Program-made: the position numbers and the translations under genes
Notes under the pieces: model-generated
Told to the model about the DNA's origin: nothing
Databases searched by the model: none
What the model saw: the letters and a program-made list of their open reading frames with translations, nothing else
Assembly: GCA_030621685.1 (NCBI GenBank)
Contig: JAUXHF010000048.1
Coordinates: 1 to 10,310, forward strand
Length of the DNA: 10,310 nt
Origin: Spirochaetota bacterium
GTDB taxonomy: Bacteria; Spirochaetota; UBA12135; COTS27
Direction of reading: 5' to 3'
Shown here: one piece after another, positions 1-6,376 of the stretch
How positions within the stretch are numbered: position 1 is the first letter of the stretch
Layout: every line of letters begins with the position of its first letter

Positions 1-2
1 TT

Positions 3-21
3 AAAAATACTCTGCTAGAGT
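3..21 (-). terminator. Possible weak intrinsic terminator after putP
   Basis: Read on the minus strand, a five-base-pair stem (ACTCT/AGAGT, three-base loop) lies just beyond the putP stop codon. It is followed by one A and then five T. Position and orientation suit the end of the putP transcript. The stem is short and has only two G-C pairs, so termination would be weak. It could be a chance match in AT-rich DNA. Confidence 0.3.
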
Positions 22-36
22 TAGCGCCTCTTAAGC

Positions 37-1452
37 TTAGGCTTGCAGGGCAAGCTTACTTTTCTGCGTGAGCAAGCTTACTACGACAATCCCGATGAAA
101 GCAATGAAGAAACTAGGGAGCAGTTCATAGAGATACTCGCCCTCTACGCTAACAAAATTTTTGAAATAAATAATACTTGTAGCGCCAAGAATCATGCCCG
201 TAAGAGCACCTGCTTTGGTGATTTTATCCCATACTAAAGAGAGGATGACAAGAGGTCCAAAAGCTGCCCCAAAGCCGCCCCATGCGTAACCGACTAGTGC
301 GAGGATAGTGCCTTTATCGGCAAAGGCAATGATGTAGGCGATAATGGCAAAGACCACGATGCCCCCGCGCGAAATGATGGAAAGCGTTTTGGGATCTTTG
401 TCTTTGAAAAATGGCAAGTCTTCAGTTAATGCCGAAGAAAGGACAAGCAGCTGCGAGTCGGCGGTTGACATGACAGCCGCTAAAACGGCTGCTAATACAA
501 AACCACCAATGGCAGGATGAAAAAAGGCCTGGGTAAGGGCTAAAAATATTTTTTCTTTATCATCCGTGCCGGCTAAAGGACTAGCTTGGTTATAACTCAT
601 CCCAATAAGACCGATGAGCACTGCTGCCACAAGGCAGAATATCATCCAAGTCATGGCAATTCTTCTTGCCCTTGGGATTTCTTTAGCATCGCGAATTCCT
701 ATGAAACGTGCTAGAATATGAGGCTGTCCAAAGTAGCCAAGCCCCCATGCCAAAAGCGAAAGTGCGGTGATAATACCTGTTTTGATGCTGAAGGCATTCG
801 GGTTAGCTGCTATCACATTTGCCGAAAAATCACTGGTGTTGCTAAAGCCCAGAATCACTATGAACGCTAAGGCGCCCGCCATTAATATGCCTTGAATAAG
901 GTCTGTCCAGCATACCGCTAAATAGCCACCTAAAAATGTATAAGAGACTACTACTAAGGTGGTAACCGTTAAAGCCACTGTAGGCGATGCCTCGAAGGTA
1001 TAAGCAAATAATTTCTCTCCACCTTTTAGACCAGCGGCCACGTAGATGGTAAAGAAAATAAGAATAACGACAGATGACACAATTTTTATCAAATTGCTCT
1101 TGTCGTTGAATCTATTGCTTAAATACGTAGGAAGCGTAATGGCCTTTAAGCTCTCTGAACGCTCACGAAGTGGCTGTGCCACTAAGAGCCAGTTGAGATA
1201 GGCTCCCACTACCAAGCCTGTGCCAATCCAAAAACCGCCTACAAGTCCTTGGAGAAAAACAGCGCCGGGCAACCCTAACAGTAGCCAGCCGCTCATATCT
1301 GATGCACCAGCGCTTATAGCCGTAGTGAATGGCCCTAAACTCCGGTTTCCAATTATGAAGCCCGAGTTTGTCTGTGTACGTTTCATGAAATAGTAGCCAA
1401 CAGCTAACATTATTCCAAGATACACAATAAATTGAATTAAATATGTTGTCAT
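37..1452 (-). CDS. putP: Sodium/proline symporter, PutP type
   Basis: This is a sodium:solute symporter (SSS family) that imports proline with Na+ across the cytoplasmic membrane. The 471-residue protein is nearly all hydrophobic membrane segments and is close to the usual length of about 480-500. The resemblance to E. coli PutP runs through the whole protein. It includes SAGASDMSGWLLLGLPGAVF at residues 47-66 (sodium and proline site region), WGLGYFGQPHILARF at 236-250, and AAVMSTADSQLLVLSSALTEDL at 325-346. S329 and T330 there match the Ser/Thr pair that binds sodium in this family. GYAWGGFGAAFGP lies at 388-400. The ATG start is secured by an ideal Shine-Dalgarno sequence six bases upstream. 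The C-terminus ends soon after the last membrane helix, so the longer cytoplasmic tail of E. coli PutP is absent. No putA or proline catabolic gene is visible nearby. The family call is very secure. Proline as substrate is inferred from closeness to PutP; other SSS substrates are possible but less likely. Confidence 0.95.
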   Translation of the reverse strand: MTTYLIQFIVYLGIMLAVGYYFMKRTQTNSGFIIGNRSLGPFTTAISAGASDMSGWLLLGLPGAVFLQGLVGGFWIGTGLVVGAYLNWLLVAQPLRERSESLKAITLPTYLSNRFNDKSNLIKIVSSVVILIFFTIYVAAGLKGGEKLFAYTFEASPTVALTVTTLVVVSYTFLGGYLAVCWTDLIQGILMAGALAFIVILGFSNTSDFSANVIAANPNAFSIKTGIITALSLLAWGLGYFGQPHILARFIGIRDAKEIPRARRIAMTWMIFCLVAAVLIGLIGMSYNQASPLAGTDDKEKIFLALTQAFFHPAIGGFVLAAVLAAVMSTADSQLLVLSSALTEDLPFFKDKDPKTLSIISRGGIVVFAIIAYIIAFADKGTILALVGYAWGGFGAAFGPLVILSLVWDKITKAGALTGMILGATSIIYFKNFVSVEGEYLYELLPSFFIAFIGIVVVSLLTQKSKLALQA

Positions 1453-1458
1453 GAGAAT

Positions 1459-1464
1459 CCTCCT
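1459..1464 (-). promoter_or_regulatory. Strong ribosome binding site of putP
   Basis: On the minus strand AGGAGG sits six bases before the putP ATG, in the context GAGAGGAGGATTCTC. It is by far the best Shine-Dalgarno sequence in the window and fixes the start codon. The other genes here have weak or no recognisable sites, so PutP may be translated unusually well. Confidence 0.85.
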
Positions 1465-1489
1465 CTCATAGGTTGTAAAGTTAAAAAAC

Positions 1490-1524
1490 TTGAGCAGCTC
1501 ACAAGCTCAATATACCTAAGGTAT
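1490..1524. promoter_or_regulatory. Pair of palindromes in the putP leader
   Basis: Two odd-centred perfect palindromes stand 10 bases apart upstream of the putP start. They are TGAGCAGCTCA (1491-1501) and ATACCTAAGGTAT (1512-1524). The first can alternatively form a longer stem, TTGAGC (1490-1495) with GCTCAA (1505-1510). They lie about 40-70 bases before the start codon. That position suits either an operator or a leader RNA structure controlling putP. No convincing promoter hexamers could be placed next to them, so the role is inferred from position and symmetry only. Confidence 0.35.
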
Positions 1525-1648
1525 TTTTCTAAATTATTACATTTAATAGGAAATTTTTGATAAAAAAAGGAAAAAAATCTTTTTTTTTATTTGTATTGTA
1601 CTTTTTAGAAAAAATTCTATTGTATCGTTGAGTATTCATAAATGTATA

Positions 1649-1670
1649 GTTGAAATTTGGTTGAAATTTG
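1649..1670. repeat. 11-bp perfect tandem duplication
   Basis: GTTGAAATTTG occurs twice with no gap and no mismatch. It lies in non-coding DNA about 200 bases upstream of putP. It is a simple slippage-type duplication and shows no motif that suggests a site. Confidence 0.85.
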
Positions 1671-1745
1671 AACTTTTAGCTATAAGCTTTGCCTGAATTC
1701 ATATAAATAAGTAAGAGTAACTTTACGTAAGCTTGGCATAGGCCT

Positions 1746-1780
1746 TAGACAGAAATTAGACAAAGAAATAGACAAAGAAA
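1746..1780. repeat. 12-bp tandem repeat, about three copies
   Basis: Two exact copies of TAGACAAAGAAA (1757-1768 and 1769-1780) follow an 11-base degenerate copy, TAGACAGAAAT (1746-1756). The repeat is non-coding. Confidence 0.8.
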
Positions 1781-1807
1781 AATAGTTTTTGAATTTAAGT
1801 AACTAAA

Positions 1808-1852
1808 CACTCAAACTAAAAATATTCAAATCAAAAACACTCAAATCAAAAA
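1808..1852. repeat. 15-bp tandem repeat, three copies
   Basis: The unit is CACTCAAATCAAAAA, in copies at 1808-1822, 1823-1837 and 1838-1852. The first copy differs by two adjacent bases (CT for TC) and the second by two bases at its start. There are no G residues on this strand. The repeat is non-coding, between putP and the DUF445 gene. Confidence 0.85.
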
Positions 1853-1911
1853 CTGGAAAGCTGATACTGATACACAAGGAATTCTTTGTTTATACTATTT
1901 AAGATGGAGCT

Positions 1912-1992
1912 TAGCATGCTAGCAAAAGCCTGCTGCTTAAACAAAATGTTTTAATGGTTTTTAAACGAGATGCTTTCGTTACCTTTGCTAGC
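1912..1992. repeat. Inverted repeat with wide loop plus nested palindrome
   Basis: GCTAGCAAA (1918-1926) is repeated inverted as TTTGCTAGC (1984-1992), giving a 9-base-pair stem around 57 bases. The left arm overlaps the perfect palindrome TAGCATGCTA (1912-1921). The structure could fold in RNA but has no T-run and no assigned function. Confidence 0.3.
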
Positions 1993-2036
1993 TGATATAG
2001 CTCTTAAATATGGCTAGCCCGTAATATTAAAAACAC

Positions 2037-2065
2037 TTGCTTTTTTGCTGGAATTGTGATATAGT
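2037..2065 (+). promoter_or_regulatory. Sigma70-type promoter upstream of the DUF445 gene
   Basis: TTGCTT (2037-2042) and TATAGT (2060-2065) are separated by exactly 17 bases, as in a vegetative promoter. Transcription would start near 2072 and run rightward. The first recognisable gene downstream is the DUF445 gene at 2492, which would then have a leader of about 420 nucleotides containing the 27-bp duplication. It might instead drive a short transcript or a decayed gene in 2100-2390. The match is by eye; AT-rich DNA yields false promoters often. Confidence 0.5.
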
Positions 2066-2110
2066 ATTTTGCGTGCGAGAATCGAATCAACAAAGCAAAA
2101 AATGAAGCCC

Positions 2111-2164
2111 AGTCTAAGCTGGCTCTGTAGAAGCCACAGTCTAAGCTGGCTCTGTAGAAGCTAC
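2111..2164. repeat. 27-bp tandem duplication
   Basis: Two adjacent 27-bp copies (2111-2137 and 2138-2164) begin AGTCTAAGCTGGCTCTGTAG and differ at one position (C versus T). The unit is a multiple of three. In the frame opened by the ATG at 2102 it repeats a nine-residue peptide, SLSWLCRSH/Y. In another frame each copy reads KPQSKLAL followed by a TAG stop. The GC content is higher than in the surrounding DNA. Confidence 0.9.
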
Positions 2165-2270
2165 AGCCTTAAGCTGAAGCATTGCCGGAAGCAGATGCGA
2201 ACCTTGATGCAATCTTGCCTCAAAACAAAAAAGGTTTAGGATATAAAATTAGAAATTCTAGGCAAAAAGC

Positions 2271-2292
2271 AAAAGGCTAAGAAAAGGCTAAG
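2271..2292. repeat. 11-bp perfect tandem duplication
   Basis: AAAAGGCTAAG occurs twice in direct succession without mismatch. Because 11 is not a multiple of three, the duplication shifts the reading frame between the two protein-like stretches on either side of it. A frameshifting slippage event in a former gene would look like this. Confidence 0.85.
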
Positions 2293-2436
2293 AAAAATGG
2301 TGAATTTTAAGCCAGAAACAAAGGCAAGTATAAAAAATAGCCATTATCATGATTTTCTTTCAAGGTTTTTTGAATATGAAAGGCTGTAACCTAGCGCAGG
2401 GCTTCATTCAGATATTTTAATTTATTGATGCATCCA

Positions 2437-2452
2437 GCTTAGAACGCTAAGC
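2437..2452 (+). promoter_or_regulatory. Hairpin in the leader of the DUF445 gene
   Basis: GCTTAG (2437-2442) and CTAAGC (2447-2452) form a perfect six-base-pair stem with the four-base loop AACG. The stem ends immediately before an ATG at 2453 and 39 bases before the start preferred here for the gene. It could influence translation of the DUF445 mRNA. No T-run follows, so it is not a terminator. Confidence 0.4.
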
Positions 2453-2491
2453 ATGCTCATTCTTATTGTTCAGCTAAGGTATCTTAATGCT

Positions 2492-3103
2492 ATGAGACTT
2501 CTACTCCTGTTTACGATAGTGCCGCTATCTTCAGCCTTTATAGGCTGGCTTACAAATTACTTGGCGGTGAAAATGCTTTTTCATCCTAGGCAGCCACGAG
2601 GCTTTGGTATTTTCAAAATTCAAGGCATCTTTCCGAAAAGACAGAAGGCATTAGCTCGGAAACTCGGGGATTTAGTGGCCGATAACATCCTGAATAAAGA
2701 AGATTTAAAACAAGAAATTCTATATAACCCTAGCGTAGACGAGGAAATCAAAAAAATGCTGGAAAGCTATTTGGATAACTTTCTGCGTAATAAGTTGTTG
2801 AAATTCATACCCATGGCGGCTATGTTTGTTACGGATACTCTGATTGAAACCGTGAAACAAAATTTTTTTGAAGACTGGGAAACTCGTAAAGATGAAATAA
2901 AAAACTTACTCGCCGATAAATTTCTTGGAGATTTAGATATAAAACTCTTGGTTAGGCAAAAGGTTGAAGACTTTTCTTCTGAAAAACTAGAAGAAGTGCT
3001 CTTCTCTATTTTAAGCAAAGAATTCAGATTTATCGAAAATTTAGGGGCAGTATTTGGTTTTTTCATCGGGCTTGTCCAAGCGTTTGCGTTTAGTTTCTTT
3101 TAA
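2492..3103 (+). CDS. DUF445 family membrane-anchored protein
   Basis: This is a YheB-like protein of the DUF445 family; its biochemical role is not established. From the ATG at 2492 it has 203 residues. An N-terminal hydrophobic helix runs directly into the family core SAFIGWLTNYLAVKMLFHP and then IQGIFPKRQKALARKLGDLV. A charged, helical middle section follows. A glycine-containing hydrophobic helix (LGAVFGFFIGLVQ) at the C-terminus probably re-enters the membrane. Both ends are present, so the gene is complete. The frame is open back to an ATG at 2453, but the 13 extra residues would put a stem-loop right at the start. The family normally begins 15-20 residues before the IGW/IGG motif, which favours 2492. 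The only Shine-Dalgarno-like stretch there is AAGG, at the rather long distance of 12 bases. pyrG follows 199 bases downstream and appears to have its own promoter. Confidence 0.88.
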   Translation: MRLLLLFTIVPLSSAFIGWLTNYLAVKMLFHPRQPRGFGIFKIQGIFPKRQKALARKLGDLVADNILNKEDLKQEILYNPSVDEEIKKMLESYLDNFLRNKLLKFIPMAAMFVTDTLIETVKQNFFEDWETRKDEIKNLLADKFLGDLDIKLLVRQKVEDFSSEKLEEVLFSILSKEFRFIENLGAVFGFFIGLVQAFAFSFF

Positions 3104-3144
3104 AAAATAATTTCCTCGATATTTGAATTTCCCCAACACTTTTT

Positions 3145-3174
3145 TTGTTTGCTTCTTATAAAGAATGCTACAAT
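3145..3174 (+). promoter_or_regulatory. Extended -10 promoter of pyrG
   Basis: TTGTTT (3145-3150) and TACAAT (3169-3174) are 18 bases apart. TGC directly before the -10 box gives the TGN extension that strengthens promoters with an imperfect -35. Transcription would start near 3181, leaving a leader of about 120 nucleotides before pyrG. No clear terminator or anti-terminator pair is visible in that leader, so attenuation is not supported. Confidence 0.5.
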
Positions 3175-3302
3175 TAAATGAAGATGCCTTAGGCTGTTTC
3201 TGCAACAAAGCATGCCGAAGTAAGGAAGCAAATAAAAATCTTTCTTCCCAAGATCATGCGAAAACAAACTCTTTTTTTGACGCTAGCCGAGTGGCTTAGA
3301 CG

Positions 3303-5114
3303 ATGAAGCCGAATAGCAAAAGCAAGTTTATTGTTATTACAGGTGGCGTTGTTTCCGGCTTAGGAAAAGGCGTACTAACAGCTTCTTTAGGAGCCATGTT
3401 AAAAAAAAATAACAAGGTAGTAGCCATTAAATGCGATGGCTATCTTAATACCGACCCCGGCACCATTAACCCAGTAGAACACGGAGAGGTCTTCGTGTTA
3501 GACGATGGCAGCGAAGTAGACATGGACTTCGGCCATTATGAGCGGCTGATAGGTATTCGTGCTAAAGGTAGTTGGAACATCACTATGGGTAAGGTGTATA
3601 AGCAAATTTTAGATGATGAGCGTCTTGGAAAGTATCTTGGACGCACGGTGCAGCTTATTCCCCATGTAACCGATGAGATAAAACGTCGCATGTACAAGAT
3701 AGCTACTGAAGAAGCCGGAGATGTTGTGTTTATCGAAATTGGCGGCACCGTTGGCGACATGGAAAATGAATTATTCATTGAAGCTGTACGGCAAATCCGA
3801 AATGAAATTGGCCCAGCAAGAATTTTATTTGCTCATCTTAGCTACTTGCCCATAGTGGAGGGCAGCGGAGAACAGAAATCGAAGCCGACACAAGCCTCGA
3901 TAAAACTTTTGAATCAAGCAGGAATATATCCGGAAATCATTTTCTGCCGATGCGATAGAAAACTGACAACCGAAATCCGCAAGAAAATTTCTCTGCATTG
4001 TAATATCGAAGAGAATAAAGTTATCTCTAATATGAATGTGGAGAACATGAACTTGCTTATCGAGCATTTTGCCGAGCAAGGCGTGGGGGCATTCATGGAA
4101 AGCCGCTTAGACTTGGAACGCTCTGGAGTAAAAGAGAATGAATTGCTGTATGTTTGTTTAGCATCAATTCTCTTTTCGCGAAAAAAACGTATTCCCAATA
4201 CTTTGAAAATTTTATCGGATGCCATAGCTGAGCCGGCAAATCTTGAAGCACATGAAAAGCCGCAATCTCTTACATGGCCACTGCCGCCATTGCGTATAGC
4301 TATTTGTGGAAAATACATGAAACTCCGCGATTCTTATGCCAGCGTGAGAGAGGCTATTTTACATGCATCTGTGCATCGCATGCTTGCCAGAAAGAGTTTT
4401 TTAAGTCCGGATATTCATTACATAGAAGTTTCGGATTTTGAAAAAAAAGACTTAGCCCAAAATTCCTGTTATAACGAAGCAGGCATTGCCGAGAAGCTTT
4501 CAGGCTTTCATGGAGTTATTATCCCCAGTGGCTTTGGATCTCGTGGCTTGGGCGGGAAGATTCAGGTCATTCGTTACTTGCGCGAACATAAAATACCTTT
4601 TCTGGGAATATGCTTAGGCATGCAACTAGGCGTTATTGAGTTTGCAAGAAATGTATGCGGTATCGTAAAGGCAGGCACAACAGAGGTCTTAAGCGATGAC
4701 CATGCCCTTCAGGTGGAAGATCCGGTTATTCATCTTTTAGAAGAACAAAACCATGTAACAGAGCTTGGAGGAAGTATGCGCCTTGGCAGAAAACGAGTGC
4801 TACTAAAAGAAGAGAGTCTTGCATATTCGATATATAAGAATTTTGGCGAGATTGAACAGGGGTCTTTTGTGCATGAGCGATTTCGCCATCGTTACGAGGT
4901 GAATAATGCCTATATAAAAAAAATGGAAGAGGCCGGTCTTCTGTTCAGCGGCTGCACTGAAGATGGGAGTATTGTGCAGCTGATGGAGTTGCCTTCACAT
5001 CCTTTTTTTGTGGCTTGCCAGTATCATCCCGAGTTACTTTCCACCTTAGAAAAACCGGCGCCGCTCTTTCAAGCCTTCATAGAGGCAAGTTTGAACAAGG
5101 CAAAGAACGTTTAA
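3303..5114 (+). CDS. pyrG: CTP synthase (glutamine-hydrolysing)
   Basis: PyrG makes CTP from UTP, ATP and glutamine in the cytoplasm. It has an N-terminal amidoligase (synthetase) domain, about residues 8-270, and a C-terminal class I glutaminase, about 330-595. Visible are the P-loop GGVVSGLGKG (14-23, K22) and the Mg/ATP acidic residues D75 (DFGHYERL) and E145 (EIGGTVGD). The UTP/CTP site loop is GSGEQKSKPTQ (187-197). The glutaminase nucleophile is C437 in GICLGMQ, with H575 and E577 in QYHPE completing the triad. Oddities: it has 603 residues against about 535-550 for most PyrG, largely from a longer linker at 272-328. The substrate stretch reads KCDGYLNTDPGT rather than KLDPYINVDPGT. The first glycine of the usual GGFG near the oxyanion hole is serine (PSGFGSRG, 408-415). 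All catalytic residues are kept, so it should be active. The start is set by family alignment. The Shine-Dalgarno match (GAG, 3288-3290) is weak. Confidence 0.97.
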   Translation: MKPNSKSKFIVITGGVVSGLGKGVLTASLGAMLKKNNKVVAIKCDGYLNTDPGTINPVEHGEVFVLDDGSEVDMDFGHYERLIGIRAKGSWNITMGKVYKQILDDERLGKYLGRTVQLIPHVTDEIKRRMYKIATEEAGDVVFIEIGGTVGDMENELFIEAVRQIRNEIGPARILFAHLSYLPIVEGSGEQKSKPTQASIKLLNQAGIYPEIIFCRCDRKLTTEIRKKISLHCNIEENKVISNMNVENMNLLIEHFAEQGVGAFMESRLDLERSGVKENELLYVCLASILFSRKKRIPNTLKILSDAIAEPANLEAHEKPQSLTWPLPPLRIAICGKYMKLRDSYASVREAILHASVHRMLARKSFLSPDIHYIEVSDFEKKDLAQNSCYNEAGIAEKLSGFHGVIIPSGFGSRGLGGKIQVIRYLREHKIPFLGICLGMQLGVIEFARNVCGIVKAGTTEVLSDDHALQVEDPVIHLLEEQNHVTELGGSMRLGRKRVLLKEESLAYSIYKNFGEIEQGSFVHERFRHRYEVNNAYIKKMEEAGLLFSGCTEDGSIVQLMELPSHPFFVACQYHPELLSTLEKPAPLFQAFIEASLNKAKNV

Positions 5115-5120
5115 GCCTGC

Positions 5121-5138
5121 AGCATGTTTCGTGTTTTT
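5121..5138 (+). terminator. Possible weak terminator after pyrG
   Basis: AGCATG (5121-5126) can pair with CGTGTT (5130-5135) across a three-base loop, with two G-U wobbles, and is followed by three more T. It lies seven bases after the pyrG stop. The stem is short and wobble-dependent, so termination is uncertain. If it is inactive, pyrG and menA could share a transcript through the 29-bp repeat. Confidence 0.25.
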
Positions 5139-5160
5139 GAACCTTCAGCATTCAAAATTT

Positions 5161-5254
5161 AAGAAGCTAAACTTTAGCACTGAACGTCTAAGAAGCTAAA
5201 CTTTAGCACTCAACCTCTAAGAAGCTAAACTTTAGCACTCAACGTCTAAGAAGC
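5161..5254. repeat. 29-bp tandem repeat with a palindrome in each unit
   Basis: Three full 29-bp copies (5161-5189, 5190-5218, 5219-5247) are followed by seven bases of a fourth. A degenerate half copy precedes them at about 5146-5160 (10 of 15 bases match). Full copies differ by only one or two bases. Each contains GCTAAACTTTAGC, an odd-centred perfect palindrome, so the transcript would carry three evenly spaced mini-hairpins. The array fills most of the 161-bp gap between pyrG and menA, ends about 20 bases before the menA start, and is non-coding. Confidence 0.92.
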
Positions 5255-5275
5255 GAATGCTCCTGAGAATTTTTT

Positions 5276-6202
5276 ATGGCAAGCCCTAGTTTGCAACAGT
5301 GGATACTTTTCACACGACCTAGAACCTTAATAGCGGCGATAGCTCCTACGCTGATAGGCGGCATGTGGGGATTGTTAGGTTCTAGGGGAAATGCCGCGGC
5401 TTACGATGGAATTCAAGGCGCTTTATTGCGATTAGTTATCTTTTTAATAGCGGCAGTTTTCCTGCAAGTAGCTTGCAATTTCGTCAACGATTATTATGAC
5501 TCGCAGAGAAGCTCGGATAGCAGGGAAAACAGGCTTGGTCCTAAGCGTCTTCTTCAGCAAGGGCAAGTTAGCCGAAAACAAGTAAAGCAAGCTATTTTTT
5601 TTTTATATGTCTTTGTTTTTTTACTAAGCATTGTTCTTAGCTTGCTTAGCTCTGCATGGTTACTGGGCGTGGCTCTTTTTAGCATGTTTGTTAGCTTTGC
5701 TTATAGTGGCGGGAAATTCCCACTTGCCTATATTGGTCTTGGAGAAATAGCAGCGTTTTTATTTTTTGGTCCTATTATTACCCTTTGTTCTTTTTACTTA
5801 GCAGGGCTTAGCTTTAAGGGCTTCTTTCAAGAGGCTTTTCTAAGCTCGCTTGTTTGTGGTAGTTTTGCATGGCTGCTTATGAGCATGAATAATTTACGAG
5901 ATATTGCTGCAGATAAAAAAAGTGCTCGCCGAAATTTTGTGCAAACTTTTGGCAGAAGCTTTACTTTAGCTACCGTAATACTATGTTTTTTAATAGTTGT
6001 TGCCATGCCGTTTTGGCTGGGCTTATACTATAACAGTATTCTCTTTTACTTTACGTCTGCGGCTAGCTTGTTTCTTATTATAAAAAGATTTAAGCGTATT
6101 TTTACCATACAAAACGAAGAGTTTAACGCTTTGCTGTCTCAGGTGGGCATGCTTTACACGTTGTATGCAGCTATGTTTTGCCTAAGTCTTCTTTTTCTTT
6201 AA
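5276..6202 (+). CDS. menA: 1,4-dihydroxy-2-naphthoate polyprenyltransferase, MenA type
   Basis: This is an integral membrane prenyltransferase of the UbiA superfamily. It attaches a polyprenyl chain to 1,4-dihydroxy-2-naphthoate to give demethylmenaquinone. The 308-residue length is typical of MenA. The first Asp-rich motif is NFVNDYYD (68-75), the second is NNLRDIAAD (205-213); both bind Mg-diphosphate. YSGGKFPLAYIGLGEIAAFLFFG (positions 143-165) is the stretch that distinguishes MenA from UbiA, CyoE and chlorophyll or heme prenyltransferases. About eight or nine hydrophobic segments are visible. The N-terminal WILFTRPRTLIAAIAPTLIG also fits. The ATG has only a weak upstream GAG as ribosome site. 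No other men genes are nearby, so the naphthoate source cannot be judged; the futalosine-pathway enzyme MqnP is a related alternative. The neighbours are pyrG upstream in the same direction and a convergent TPR gene downstream. Confidence 0.88.
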   Translation: MASPSLQQWILFTRPRTLIAAIAPTLIGGMWGLLGSRGNAAAYDGIQGALLRLVIFLIAAVFLQVACNFVNDYYDSQRSSDSRENRLGPKRLLQQGQVSRKQVKQAIFFLYVFVFLLSIVLSLLSSAWLLGVALFSMFVSFAYSGGKFPLAYIGLGEIAAFLFFGPIITLCSFYLAGLSFKGFFQEAFLSSLVCGSFAWLLMSMNNLRDIAADKKSARRNFVQTFGRSFTLATVILCFLIVVAMPFWLGLYYNSILFYFTSAASLFLIIKRFKRIFTIQNEEFNALLSQVGMLYTLYAAMFCLSLLFL

Positions 6203-6215
6203 CATCTGTTTGTCG

Positions 6216-6337
6216 CCGATGCGGCGCCGTAACTAAACGCTTTGTAACTACATGTTTTCGTAAATAATTTTAGCGCCCGATGCGGCGCCGTAACCAAACG
6301 CTTTGTAACTACATGTTTTCGTAAATAATTTTAGCGC
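6216..6337. repeat. 61-bp tandem duplication between convergent genes
   Basis: Two adjacent 61-bp copies (6216-6276 and 6277-6337) differ at one base (T at 6234, C at 6295). The unit starts CCGATGCGGCGCCGTAAC. Its GC-rich head stands out sharply from an AT-rich remainder. At the junction, GCGCC (6273-6277) and GGCGC (6284-6288) form a strong five-base-pair stem. A weaker CGCC/GGCG version sits at the left end (6214-6226). On the minus strand the junction stem is followed by TAAAATTATTT, which is not a clean T-run. The array fills most of the 174-bp gap where menA and the TPR gene converge. A role in stopping transcription from both sides is plausible but unproven. Confidence 0.92.
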
Positions 6338-6376
6338 TGATGAAGCTGACGAGGAAAATTGGAAGGATGCAAGGGG

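Larger units (their letters stand above)
1453..2452. other. 1-kb intergenic region, no intact gene recognised
   Basis: This very AT-rich gap lies between the divergent starts of putP and the DUF445 gene. It holds the putP leader palindromes, a homopolymer A7-TC-T9 tract (1571-1588), five separate short tandem duplications, a widely spaced inverted repeat, and a sigma70-like promoter at 2037-2065. Three short open stretches look faintly protein-like but change frame. One is a 45-codon ATG frame at 2102-2239. The second is an acidic/basic stretch at 2173-2280 without a start, including EADANLDAILPQNKKG. The third is a 30-codon ATG frame at 2297-2389. They may be remnants of a decayed gene, or chance. 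No tRNA or known riboswitch was recognised. Confidence 0.5.

Noticed and set aside
332..337. The whole window as an integrated mobile element.
   Set aside because: No transposase, integrase, phage gene, terminal inverted repeat or target duplication was found; the genes are mostly housekeeping types.
1571..1588. A7-TC-T9 tract as an intrinsic terminator.
   Set aside because: The stem would be only A-T pairs, and both flanking genes start, rather than end, facing this region.
2767..3066. Minus-strand frame of 99 codons opposite the DUF445 gene.
   Set aside because: It is a Ser-rich shadow of a gene with clear family motifs on the plus strand.
3283..3302. A tRNA-like D-arm sequence (TAGCCGAGTGGCTTAGACG) just before pyrG, as in Leu/Ser tRNAs.
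   Set aside because: No acceptor stem, anticodon arm or GGTTCGAATCC-type T-arm follows; the downstream DNA is pyrG coding sequence.
3914..4318. Minus-strand frame of 134 codons opposite pyrG.
   Set aside because: It lies wholly within pyrG, has no start signal, and the plus-strand frame is certain.
5161..5254. The 29-bp array as a CRISPR.
   Set aside because: The units are directly adjacent with no unique spacers, and there are no cas genes.
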